Origin: Pleurotus ostreatus/Saccharomyces cerevisiae fusant
Lineage: Eukaryota > Opisthokonta
DNA length: 58,016 bases
Assembly (NCBI GenBank): GCA_024196135.1
Contig: JAMQCK010000126.1
Location: 1-58,016, forward strand
Direction: 5' to 3'
In this document: piece by piece, positions 24,281 to 34,757 of the stretch
Position numbering within the stretch: the stretch's first letter is position 1
Layout of the letters: every line of letters begins with the position of its first letter
Notes under the pieces: generated by a model
The model's database searches: none
What the model was told of the DNA's origin: nothing
Seen by the model: the letters and a program-made list of their open reading frames with translations, nothing else
Translations under genes and position numbers: made by a program

Positions 24281-24459
24281 TAATCACAGAAGTCACAACA
24301 CGTTCCAGTAAAGACCCATGATATCGGTGAGTAGATACAATGCCTAATACAATAATACTGCGTCGTCACATTTTACTTTTGGGGACCCATCGCGGCCCCG
24401 TATACAGAATCACCAGCGGACGTATAGAGTTTCCCTCCATCCCATCGGCTATCCCCCTC

Positions 24460-25758
24460 TTATACAAAGACGCTAAAGTCCCGGTCCATCGAGACTATGG
24501 AGTCGACCACAGACGCCGATGGTGATTCCAATGTAGAGTCGGGCGAGTCTGGAGGAGCAACGCCGCGATAATTGTCTGTCGACCCCTCGAAAGATTGCTC
24601 AGAACCTGAGCCGTTCGCATACTCTGATGCTCCTTCGTCGTACTCGAACTTGCAAGTACCCTTCTCGAGGTGGTATTTGAGGCCATTGGGGTTCAAGTAA
24701 GTCTGCACGAGGTTAAACACGACGTCGGGAGTGGCACCCTGTGGCAGCTCACCTTACAACATCCCGGTCTCTGTGAGAGGGTCAGACGCGGAGTGGAGCG
24801 ACGGCTAACTTTGTACGTACCGGACATTTGAATGCGCGAACACGCGAGGTGCGACGGCGACCCCCACTGCGCCGTGCATCCTTGCTGGTCGTCGGCTTTC
24901 GTGGGACTGTGTAGGGTTCGGCTTGAACGCGTGCGTGCGCCGCGTGTTCTCGGCGGACGGGGTGCGAAGTCGGGGCGGGCCTCTCGGTCGGTCGTACGAC
25001 CACGGTAGGCTTTACGGCTGACGGCATCGATGCGGCAGGTCGAGGCTGTTCTATTGGCAACGCCGGGAGCAAAGGTTGCACAGGAGGTTTCGTTGCCTCG
25101 TGCACGGGCGCTAGTGGGAGGTCGTCGAGGATGTCGCGCGGCACATACGGCGCGCTGAACAGCGACAACGAGAATGGGTCGAAGTCATCTGGCGAGATAA
25201 CGGTGGGGAAGACGGGGAATAGGGAGGACGTCGGCGAAGGGGGCTCCGAGCATGACGGCGTTGAGGAGGATGAGGAGGCGGAAGACGTGCTGCCTGGAGT
25301 GAGGGGTGGCGTAGGCACACGGAGCGGCTGCAGTGGCGCGGGGCGGATGCGTGGGCTGCCCTTCCCTCGTTTCGGCGACTTTCCTCCCGCCTTCGCGACG
25401 GTGACATGTTGCTCTTCGAAGTGCTCGAGTAGTTCATGGAGGTCGGCCAGGACAAGGTTGCAGCACGAGTAGTTCGAGCACTATATGGTCGCGTGTCACG
25501 TTCCATCAAATCACTTCCCCACACAGGTGGCAACTGTATACTCACGAAGGCGCGTTCGATAACCGCTATGCGATCGAGGGTGTTGCACTCGGTGGACTGG
25601 CACATATTGGGAGGGGAAGTATCGAGGGTGGCTTGAGTGGTTGAGGCTGCGATGGTGGCGGTTGAAGAGGAAGAGGTTGGCGTACACGAGGAGGGCGTGG
25701 GGCAGCCGTCCAGGAGACTATCAAGGTACGTACGAGGAAGCAGGGTAGAGACGGCCAT
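24460..25758 (-). CDS. Sfp1-like split C2H2 zinc-finger protein
   Basis: The first finger, CSNYSCCNLVLADLHELLEH, lies in exon two. A long Ser/Pro-rich disordered middle follows. The second finger is assembled from three exons as FKCPRPGCC-K-TYLNPNGLKYHLEKGTC: the residues RPGCCK come from an 18-nt microexon at 24753-24770. The NPNGLKYHLEKGTC segment is the hallmark of the Sfp1 family of zinc-finger regulators (ribosome biogenesis and growth control in yeast). The tail is acidic with a short end SMDRDFSVFV. Start taken at MAVSTLLPRTYLDSLLDG (25758); an upstream in-frame start at 25806 cannot be excluded. Role in this fungus is inference from family. Confidence 0.75.
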
Positions 25759-27713
25759 GAGATGACAAAAGAGGGCACGTTCCGGGCAACCGCAATCAGC
25801 AAACATTCATCGACCACCACATGAATCTACACGACTCACTTCCTGGCCAGACTCATGTCGAGCCTCGTGTAGTCCGTATTTGCAAAGACAACGAACAAGT
25901 CCGGCTGTGAGGAAGATGTGAGACGGCGGTTCTGATGGATTGTCCAGAGGGGTATAAGGGTATCGATATCGATAGAAGGGGACCCAGCAGGAGGCTAGGC
26001 TGAACGCGAATAATGTCGGGGTTGGGTATGTGGTCAAATGACAGCTGAAGACAGCTTGGGGCGCAGCGTAGAAGCGAGAAGCCAGGCTGTTAAAGTACGC
26101 AAGGGCTAGGGAGCACTTACGTCTGAAGACGCTCAGTTGCGCGACTGCTTGACGATCGGGTGTGGCAGAGTGGCGTCTGAAACGATATCCTGAAGGTAGA
26201 AGGATACTTGTCGGACACTCAGGCCTGGGCACGGGACTTCCGAGCGCGAGGGGATCGTGCTGAAGGTGTGGTGGCCATGAGTATCGCTAAAATCATGAGG
26301 CGGAGCGAGATTTCGCACTGGCTGACTGGGGCAGCGGTCGAGCTTCCACTGACAGGGCGTGTCGCTGGGAGGAAGGATGCGGGGAGCACCGCGCTACCGC
26401 CCGCCCAGAATAAATGGGGAAAGTTTATCGGTAGCAACTGACGCGTATTTCGAGCGCCGGTGGAGAGCCATTGGAGTGACTGACGAAGGGCGCAGTCACG
26501 AACATGATCATGGTGCTGAGCAAAACGCGCGGCAAACTCATCGTGCTGATCGTCTCGTGTGACTCCCGCGAACCGCAAGACGCGTGGCCCAAGGCAAATC
26601 GTCTGCGCTACTGTCTCTTGCGTCGTCCAGCTCAGTTCCTGATTGCTGACAGTGACAGAGGGTCTGTAGACGACCTGGCATCGCAAAGATCGCTCGAGGA
26701 TCGCTCGGCGCCTCCACGTCGATCACAACACGTGTCGCATCAATTCCCACACAATGATGCGCTCGCGATAGTGGACCCACGACATGGGACGAACATACCC
26801 AGGACCTGCGCTGAATGTGGAAGACATGAAGACGTATTATGTGCCGCCTTCGTAGAGGAAATGAATGTCTGTCCTGTATTGTGAGGATACGTGCTGGTGG
26901 CGCTGCAACGACTAATGCATCCACTGACCAGATTCTACGCAGCACGACGATATGAGATCGACGAGGATAAGGTTCTAGATCTGTCTTCGCCATAGTTCGA
27001 GTCGACGATGAGCCCGAGATGAGCACGCATGAGGTAGGCGCGCCGACTTAGGACCACCGGACATTGAAGAAGCAGATGCGGATCTAACCACCAATGCGAA
27101 GGGTCCCTTGTTGATCCATTGCCTATCCAGGAGGTATCCGTATGTTGGTGTCGGCAAGCTCGCCGTTCCTCCGAGGAAGAAGTACCAAGATACGCGCCAC
27201 TCCCCGAATTCGAAGGGCAGACTTCATTATAGATGTTGATGATAAGACATCGATCCTCACAAGGCCATCTCATGAGACCTCTGCGGCAGAGGCTGGTCGT
27301 AGAGCTATCCGAATGTCAGGGAATGCCTCCGGAGGGAGAGAACGGCCTTGCTAGCGCAGATGTGGGGACATCCAGCAGCTCGCGGCGCAATACAAGCGCC
27401 GATGGCGACTTACCTGCTGAGGGCTTCAGAGTATTGGTTCAAGAGAGATTACGCTTGATTCAAGGGACACAGACTGAATCACAGACTGAATGGACTCAAA
27501 TGTCAAGCGCGCTTTCAAGGGCACAGACGACGTGATGGGATGAAGAGAGAGCTGTTTTGGAGACATTGACAAGTCAGCAGCACAGTGTCACAGTCACCTG
27601 ATTGGTGACGATACGCGTCAAGCGCGCTTGGCGACCGATCGTCATTACCATTTCCTCTACTGTCATCACCCAGTTCACTCAAGTCCAATTGGCGGGTTTG
27701 AGCTGCTAACACC
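25759..27713. other. Two-kilobase region with no recognised gene
   Basis: Several overlapping open frames of 100-160 codons occur on both strands, mainly minus (25807-26232, 26219-26686, 26538-27026), but none shows a family motif or a convincing exon chain. A 12-bp tandem repeat (CACAGACTGAAT, 27468-27491) and two copies of GTCAAGCGCGCTT (27502 and 27617) suggest degraded or duplicated DNA. It may hide a decayed multi-exon gene. Confidence 0.4.
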
Positions 27714-28793
27714 ATGGAACCAGCTCCAAATTCAACGGACGTACCGATGCCTGACGCCCCGCCAGCCGACCCGGCACCCCGCAAATGCTCTCAGTGTACT
27801 CGTCTGGTCGAACCGCATCTTCCTTATGTGAGGTGCGCAATATGCAGAGCGAATGGTCGCGAGTACCAGAAAAGAAAGACCGAGAAAGCACGCGCGAAAG
27901 CGCAGGCTGCGAGAGCCAGCTCTTCTGGCAGTATGCCACCTGTGGGCGCGTCGACGTCGACATCCGCCACCAATAAACGGTCGTCAAATTGCTCCACAGA
28001 AGTGTCTACTTGGAAAATGATCAGGAATCCTGTGACTGGAGAACAAGACTTTGAGTGCACGTCGGCGTATTCCGTGCGTCCATAGCTGCCCGCTCGGGCT
28101 TACATTTCTAACCAGGTCACAGATAGAAATCTCCCGCGATGGTCGTCGTATGAAGAAAAGACCAACCCTCATAGGCCAATCCAAGGTGACCAAAGCTAAG
28201 GATATGCCGATGGTAGAGCAACCTTCGAAGGCTACAGGGGTAGGCCATCTTCGCCGTGCCATAGGCCGTTTTACTGATCCACTCTCAGATTGCGCAGAAA
28301 CTCGGTTCCAACCGGATACCTTTCTCGGAGTGTCAGTCGAAGGAGGACCTGCACGATGAGCTTCGCCAGGCGCTCATAAAGTCGTCGCTTGCGAACTTCC
28401 GGGCTTTCTACTCCATCATCGACGTCGAGCATGACCACAAGAGGCGTGTCGAGGAGGTTGCAAGTGAGCTGCGCAAGGTCGAGGGCCTGTCGTTCGGGTA
28501 ATTCTCTCCGTCTCGCGTCGCTAGAGAAAGAACCTGTGCTAACTCCCAGACGCAGTAATAAGCACTACCAAACGAAGGAGGATCCCCAACATACATTCTA
28601 TTTCGCGAAGTATCGGTGTCTATGTTGGACGCAACGGACCGCAAATGGCGTTGTGACTAATCCTGACGCGAGCGCTATCCCACCCAGGGATTGCTGTGGC
28701 ATAATCTCCGTTCGCGTGGCAGAGGATGACTCGCATGTGTACTTCCCAGGTCAGAAGATTACCGTAATCGTCCACCATAACACAAGCACGTAA
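27714..28793 (+). CDS. Uncharacterised CxxC/CxxC and KYRCLC family protein (copy 1)
   Basis: About four exons. The N-terminus carries two closely spaced cysteine pairs, CSQC and CAIC, around residues 25-45, followed by a Lys/Arg-rich helix (EYQKRKTEKARAKAQAA), suggesting a small zinc-binding, possibly DNA- or protein-binding module. The C-terminal half has the conserved block LANFRAFYSIIDVEHDHKRR, then KYRCLC, CCGIISVRVAEDDSH and PGQKITVIVHH before the TAA at 28791. A second gene at 51949-52809 shares the whole layout. I do not recognise a named family and assign no function. It sits directly beside the solo HD1 gene, convergent with it. Confidence 0.7.
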
Positions 28794-29243
28794 TGACCTC
28801 GTACCGCATTTGCATATACATAGCCCCGTCACTCTAGCCATGGTATAATCCTCGTTCTACCTTACTCTCAGTGGCTTCACGACCTTATAATCATCACCTA
28901 CTTGTCCCGTCTCGCGCATGGTTCCGGGGGGGGACGTCGCGGACGTCGCATCTCAATTCTTCACGCCTGTGTTGATAGATCCAGAAGCCCATCGCGCACG
29001 GGCAGCAGCGGGCAGTATTAGATTGAGCGAAGCAAGAAGGAGAAACGGAAGAAAGAATAGGTATGGTACAAGCGAGAAGTACGAGATGTTGATATTGTAC
29101 AATCCGACCGTCCTTTGGATCCGAGAGCGACTAGCAGGATAGCGATAAATATGGGGATTGACGATGGAGGGATTAAGCGGTGGATCCGCCGTCTATGAGG
29201 TACGATATCGGGCGAGCCGGACTTTGTTGGGTGCACCTGTAGG
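28794..29243. other. Convergent intergenic region next to HD1b
   Basis: The 3' sides of the CxxC copy 1 gene and HD1b meet here. No gene or repeat is seen. Confidence 0.35.
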
Positions 29244-31160
29244 TCATGCCGTCGCAGCGATAGGCTCGGGCGCTATGAGGTCGTCGGTGAATCCGGTGAG
29301 GAACTGGCCGAGAGGTAGCTCGTCGCCGTACGTGGAAGCGAACGTGTCCTGACCACAGTACGCGGGTTCAGTGGAAGTACCGTAAATATCCCACTGCGCC
29401 GTGGTAAGAGGCTCGTTGGGGAGCGGCTGGGGTCCACAGCGGGGGGGCTGGGGTTCCCAAGGAAGCGGCTGAGGCTCGCAGGGCAGCGGCTGCGAGAGCA
29501 ACGCGTCCCAATCGATGTCCGCGAACGTAGCGGGCATATTGAAGTACGGATCGCCCAGGAGGAAGGGGTCGCCGAGCGTCATGTCGAGGCTGTTGGGGTC
29601 TGGGACTGCGCTGACGTCGAATTGGGAGACGCCGTCGATGGCCCAGGTGCACGAGGCGTCGTCCATGGTTAGGAAGGCCATGTCCGACCGGGGTGTCGGG
29701 AGATCGGTGGAGAGATCCGTAGATGGGGTGGAGACGAGTTGCGGTGGGGGCGAGGGCGGTAGCGCCCATGGAAGTACTGGTGCTGAAAGACCAGACGTCG
29801 GGTCCGGGAGGGGTGGCACTGCGCGATAATTAACGAGACGCGTAGATATACGGGAGAGAGCAGGACTCACGAGATGATGATCGGGTGGAGGCTCCTTCGA
29901 GGGGTGTTGATTGGGTAGTGGATGTTAGAGAGGTAGATGGTTGAGGATCGGAGGTCCTCCGACGGTGATCGCGACGTGATGGCCTTGCTGACGAGGACGA
30001 GGAGGCGCGGCGAGCTGGGGATGTAGATGATGTGAAGGCATTCGAGGACTTGACGATCTTGCGAGGATCCGGCCACGTAGGAAGGACGCGAGGGCGCTTC
30101 GTACGCTCTTCGTCGTTCGCCTCTTCGCTATCGGCAGGTCGTTTGAGGGAATTTCTGGGGACCGGGGGCGGGGCCATAGAAGGCTCGCCGAACTTCGGAC
30201 GAGGGGGTAGAGGAGTGATGGCCGACGACATTTTAGGTAGAGCTTCAGTCTTCTGAGAACCTTCAAGAGATATTGGCAGGGATGCTTGGCGCTTCATCGG
30301 GACGGGGATGGCGAAACGAACAGACCGATGCTCGGAGCTAGTCGATCTGAGGAGGAAGGTCAGCATACTCGTACAGGAAATGGCTTCAATACCGACCTTG
30401 TTTTCTTGGGGAGTCTTTGGCTCGAGGGATTGAGATCTGCCTCGTCGGCAGTCCTCTTCATGCTGTGTGTGGGACCGGCGGAGGGTGCAGGGGCCTCCGA
30501 CAGTTGATGACGACGTTTCAATGAAGCGAGCATAGCTGCGCTGGGAGTAAATACGTCCGCGTATAGACCGACTGCGTTGGCTTCTATCTCTGCGAAGCGA
30601 AGTTCGAGGTCGGGCGGCAGGGGATTTTGGGTATTGCGCTCTGGCCAGAAACGGGAAGCCGCCTGGACAATTCCAGTTTGGGAACGGCCAAAATGGGTAG
30701 CGCGGAGCTGCGACCATCCGATACGCTGGCGAGCAGAGATGAACCATGCAGCGATGACCTTCATCGACGAGCCTGCCTCGCGAGAGAAGGTTTCGCGCTG
30801 CTCGTGTGAGGGGTATGGGTTGTGGAGATTGCTGAGAAGCCATTTGTAGCAGGGCTCCAGATATGCTGGCCTACGCGGCTGCCTACTGGCAACGGTCAGT
30901 ACGATGCCTGCCTGGTATAGACAAGAGTGCCACCCTTACCTGGGCTTCGACAACTTAGAGGCACGTTCTTTGGTTACGCCTTGTAGGATGCTGTCAGTCT
31001 TGCTGTATAGTTTGCTTCCAGCTTTCTGCGCGAACGTGGTGAGAGAGGCGAGGAGTTGGCCAGATGATGGACGTGAACGCTGGCTGGAGGCCGCCATCTG
31101 AGAAGGCGCCTTGGGCTGGAGCTGTAAAGGCCTGAGGGTTGGCATTTCGAGGGCGCTCAT
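29244..31160 (-). CDS. HD1 homeodomain mating-type protein, unpaired copy (HD1b)
   Basis: Exons 31160-30940, 30885-30397, 30346-29871 and 29818-29244 join in frame to 586 residues. The TALE-type homeodomain reads LEPCYKWLLSNLHNPYPS with the three-residue PYP extension, and helix 3 is AAWFISARQRIGWSQLRAT. Downstream lie a basic segment (ERTKRPRVLPTWPDP, likely nuclear localisation), a Ser/Arg-rich part and an acidic C-terminus with QPLPxEP repeats. HD1 proteins dimerise with HD2 from another mating type. No HD2 partner lies beside this gene. I prefer the ATG at 31160 over those at 31238/31259, because sequence upstream of 31160 aligns with the HD1a promoter rather than with coding sequence. 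Confidence 0.9.
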
Positions 31161-31261
31161 GGGTATGTAGTCGCTCGAGGGCCGGCCTGGTAAGTACGGA
31201 GCAGAGAGTGGGAAGCAAAAGTTCTGGGCCCCGTGCATGATAAGAAGTGGTCTACCCATTG

Positions 31262-31305
31262 TCCGACCCTTTGGGTAACTGCACCCCTGTTCGTTTTGAT
31301 CCGGA
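31262..31305. promoter_or_regulatory. Bipartite HD promoter element, HD1b copy
   Basis: TCCGACCCTTT (31262-31272), 24 nt, then TGATCCGGA (31297-31305). The same two blocks with identical spacing occur upstream of HD1a at 34481-34524. It lies about 100 nt upstream of the preferred HD1b start. Confidence 0.6.
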
Positions 31306-32346
31306 CTCCCGGCGGCAATCCCCGCTTGATCGCGTGACTGGTCGTGACCCGCCGTTCAACTTCTCGCCACCCTCAGTTGTCAAACGAAAGATGCCCATGA
31401 GCCCCGTGAGGAAGCTGTGAAGCCCTCTTGGCCTCTCATTGCCTTCTGATGGTAGCTCTAGCCTCTGCCGTCTGGGAGTGTCTTTCCCTCTGGATCGCTA
31501 AGCGTGCAGGCCGTGCATCATGAATTCGAACGCAGTACGAGAGCATATACGTACCACCCAACGCGTCTTTTAGGCGAGCGGCACTTCGTGTCATACATTT
31601 GTGTGTAGATATTGTGGCCGAGAGAGATCCGACGCTTGTGTTGTCACTAAAGCTAGGCGATGCTTGGCGATTGTTCGAATCACGATATATCATATATGAC
31701 TTGAGCGAAAGATCTAGAGGGGTTTCAACGGTAGCACAAGAGGGCGCCGATGGCACAGTCCTCAGCGTGAGCTTGACGGCACCCATCGTCTGAGTGTCGA
31801 GAGTCAACAGTACTTGTCTTTGTCGAGCCTTGAGCACAAGCCTGTGCGTATTGTAATGCACGATGCGAGGTGGTACGTCTCGTCTACAAGCCGGATTTGT
31901 TTCGTATCAGGCTCAACAAAAAAGGCCATCTGTCGGTCAATGCGCCAGTAACTCTCCAGAGGCTTTGAAGCAGTCGTTAATCACGGGCACGCACCGCTGC
32001 GCCTTCGCGGCCTGCTTACGCGACAATTTCGACCGGTCTGAAACGATTACATGCGAGCCCGACCAGGCGGTGGTACACGTCGACCGACGACTGCTCGTGG
32101 TAGACGAAGTTCCCTATGTTCCATGACTGCAGGATAGTTTGAGGCAACGCGGCGCGCAACTTGTAAATTGTGAAACAACCGGAGTAGATGCCTGCGCAAA
32201 CGGCACCAGGAATAAAGAAAGCGCAAGGGGGGGAGGTGAAAGACTATCTACCGAAATCGTATACTGACTACGATCTATCCTACTAAAATGCCGAGTCAAA
32301 ATGGGGCGCATACGGCGCGTAATAGGGTATATGGTACAGGTAGGTA
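31306..32346. other. Spacer between the two HD1 genes, possible unrecognised minus-strand gene
   Basis: By analogy with the HD1a/HD2 pair an HD2 gene would start here on the plus strand, but no WFQNRR homeodomain or HD2 N-terminus is found. On the minus strand a 142-codon frame (31861-31436, containing LLTLDTQTMGAVKLTLRT) and an exon-like stretch near 32150-32012 (SWNIGNFVYHEQSSVDVYHR) could form part of a multi-exon gene, but I could not join them into one frame and recognise no domain. Confidence 0.35.
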
Positions 32347-34405
32347 TCAGGCAGCCGCGGGGGTGAGCCTACGACGCTTTGGTGGGGTCAAGTCCAGGTA
32401 CTCGTCCTCCGTAGGTAGGGTGCGCTTGCCTGGTCGCTCAGCGACGGCGGCAGGAGCGATGGGTGCCACGTCGATCCCGGATGATGTGTCGGCGAAAGTT
32501 GACTCCCACCACCCGCAAGGGTGGAGGAAGCCGTCGGGGCTGTAACCGTCTTCGCAGAGCGGCTTGTCGTTGGCCAACATGCCGAGGAAGTCAATGTCGA
32601 GGCTGCTCGGCGCCAGCGAATCGGAGTATGGGTCGTATGTAGGCTCGGAGAGACCAAAGAGACCACCCCACGGATCCGTGCCAACGTCGACGGCGCTATC
32701 GCCTGTCAGCTGGGCCACGAGCTTGGGTGGTGTCGTGGGCGCGGAGCCCGGGGGAGAAGATGAGGCCGATGATGTCGGGGACGTCGCAACGTCGTCGAAG
32801 GAGGATAGGAACTCTGCAAAGGAGTCGGGCGCATCAACTGGTGGCGATTGGTCTAGAGAGGTCGTCAGATGCGCAACACGGGGGACGGCGAGTCAGACTT
32901 ACTATAGGAGATGCCGTCGGAGGCCAATAAGGGGATGCCAGCGTCGAGGCCGGAGGGTGAGACGTGTAAGAAATCGATGGTGTCGTCCGATTGCGACGGC
33001 AAGGAGACTTCAGGTTGTTGTGGGATTTGGGAGGGTAGAGATAAGACGGAGGGCCACGCCAGTTCGTCTATGGCAGCATCAAGTACAGGATGAGGAGCAA
33101 CGGGAGCCGATACGGTCCGACGACCGTCGTGGCTTCGACCGTCGCGATCCTTGCGAGCAGACGATGATGATGATGATGATCGACGAGATGTGGAGGAGCG
33201 CAGACCGTCCGGCGTCTTCGTAACGCGAGGGCCGCGATGGGTTCTGGCCTGAGGAGACAGGGGGTCGCGCCATACGGGGAGGACGCGCTGGCGCTTAGCG
33301 GAGGGTACCTCCAAATCGAGAGATGAAGAGCGTTTCAAGCTGAGTGATGGCTCGCCAAATGTATGTTGCACGGTGGGCAGGGTGACGAGACTCGTCATCG
33401 TCCGAGGTACTTCTGAAGTCGATGCGACTCGAGCACGACGAGAGGTATCTTTCTTTGCGGGAACGGGCGGCGTCGACGATGCGACGGGTCGCCCGGCGAA
33501 TGGACGCTGGGTCGTGACATCATCGCGGTGGGATTGACATCTGTGTATATGTTAGTGAATGCCGAGTGCGCTGCATCCAGTAAGGCATACCTGCGTTTCG
33601 AACGTTGTTCGGAAACGTCCAGGTGAGAATCGGAGGTCTTCCTTTTCTTGCCGTGCACGGAGACAGGAGGCACCTCAGTAGATGGGTTGAGAGCGGCGCG
33701 AAGCCGAACCTCCTCCATGGCTCTATAGAGTGTCGGGGAGGGGTGCAGGGCATCGGAGTAAAGAGATGTTGCGTTTGCTTCGATTTCTGCGAAGCGGAGC
33801 TCAAGGTCGGGCTCAAGAGGTCGCGATGCGTCCCGTTCGGGCCAGAAGCGCGCAGCCGCTTCGACTATGCCGACCTGGGAGCGCCCGAAGCGGGTGGCAC
33901 GCAATTGTGACCATCCGATACGTTTGCGTGCGCTCATGAACCAGGAGGCGACCTCTCGCACCGAGGTTTGGCTCTCGCGCGCCAGCAGCTCCCACTCCTC
34001 GCGAGTGGGATAGGGGTTGTGTAAGTGCGCGAGGAGCCACTTATGGCAGGGTTCGTTGATCTTCGCAGGAGAGTGACTTTGGCTGCGAACCATCGTGAGA
34101 TATTCAGGAAGTATTCGATCAACTTTGATTACATACCGAGCAGGCTTCAGATCCTGGCTGGTAGCTGACGGAGGGGAGGAGACGACTGCGTTATACAGCT
34201 TGTCGTTGAGGTGGGGAAGAACGGCCTTGATAGAGTCGGCAGCTTTCCGAAGAGCGGCTTCGCGCTGAGGTGATGATGAGGAGGGCTGTTCTGTTGTGAC
34301 CTTCGTCAAGAGTTGCTCGAAGGCTGAAGAACGCTGGAGTGAGACTTTGAAGGCGGTCGACTGCAGAGGTGCGAGAGGTGCACGGGCAGGAGTAGCCAGT
34401 GACAT
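32347..34405 (-). CDS. HD1 homeodomain mating-type protein, paired copy (HD1a)
   Basis: Exons 34405-34137, 34082-33591, 33540-32903 and 32852-32347 give exactly 634 residues. The N-terminal 90 residues should form the allele-specific recognition region. The TALE homeodomain follows: INEPCHKWLLAHLHNPYPTR, then helix 3 VASWFMSARKRIGWSQLRAT. A basic stretch (PSAKRQRVLPVWRDP), a Ser/Arg-rich region with SSSSSSARKDRDGR and an acidic C-terminus ending PPKRRRLTPAAA complete it. It is transcribed divergently from HD2 across 352 nt, the standard arrangement at the basidiomycete HD locus. Expected role: partner for HD2 of a compatible mate, forming the nuclear heterodimer that starts the dikaryotic programme. 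Confidence 0.95.
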
Positions 34406-34757
34406 GGTGGTAAGACGGAAAGCTCACGAGTGGCGTGCGGCGTTGTGAAGAAGCGCCGTAATATATAGCAGACCCAATTGTTCGACCCTTTAGGACAGCG
34501 GGGATCATCACGGCGTGATCCGGATTAAATGCTTCCGGGATGAGGACAACGTTCTCGGCCTCCGGCGGGCCGGCCGCGTGTATGCCAAGAACGGCGAACA
34601 ATGCGTCCGTCGTCCGGTCATAAAGTGAGCCTGCCAGCACATACGTCTTGCACGATCCCCCCCGCATTTTTCCATCCCACGTCACCGACGTCAACGGCAG
34701 CATTTTTCCGCTCTGGCCTCGCTCTACATTGCCTCCACCTCCGTCGACGCCAACTCG
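34406..34757. promoter_or_regulatory. Divergent HD1a/HD2 promoter
   Basis: The 352-nt spacer between the two divergent start codons controls both mating-type genes. It contains the stretch TAATATATAG (TATA-like, near 34459-34468), the bipartite element at 34481-34524 and a 13-nt palindrome ATCACGGCGTGAT (34507-34519). The palindrome lies within the spacer of the bipartite element and overlaps its second block by a few bases. No other gene is present. Confidence 0.7.
34481..34524. promoter_or_regulatory. Bipartite HD promoter element, HD1a/HD2 copy
   Basis: TTCGACCCTTT (34481-34491), 24 nt, then TGATCCGGA (34516-34524). It matches the HD1b upstream copy in both blocks and in spacing, while the 24-nt spacer sequence itself is not conserved. 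That pattern suggests two contact sites held at a fixed distance. Confidence 0.6.

Larger units (their letters stand above)
23030..24459. other. Gene-poor repeat-bearing intergenic region
   Basis: 1.4 kb without a supported gene. It contains a long inverted repeat at 23798-23909, two telomere-like hexamers near 24155, an 11-bp direct repeat (24124 and 24171) and a perfect 27-bp tandem duplication at 24227-24280, each annotated separately. The open frames here are short and show no family similarity. Confidence 0.6.

Noticed and set aside
26219..27026. Membrane or regulatory protein gene on the minus strand
   Set aside because: Frames are long but have no hydrophobic helices in order, no motif and no clean splice chain.
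31160..31259. HD1b start at 31259 (longer N-terminus)
   Set aside because: This stretch aligns with the HD1a promoter (CTACCCATTGTCCGACCC against CAGACCCAATTGTTCGACCC), so it is more likely upstream DNA than coding.
31306..32346. HD2 remnant beside HD1b
   Set aside because: No WFQNRR-like helix, LDFNEAQ-like N-terminus or basic tail found in any frame of this interval.
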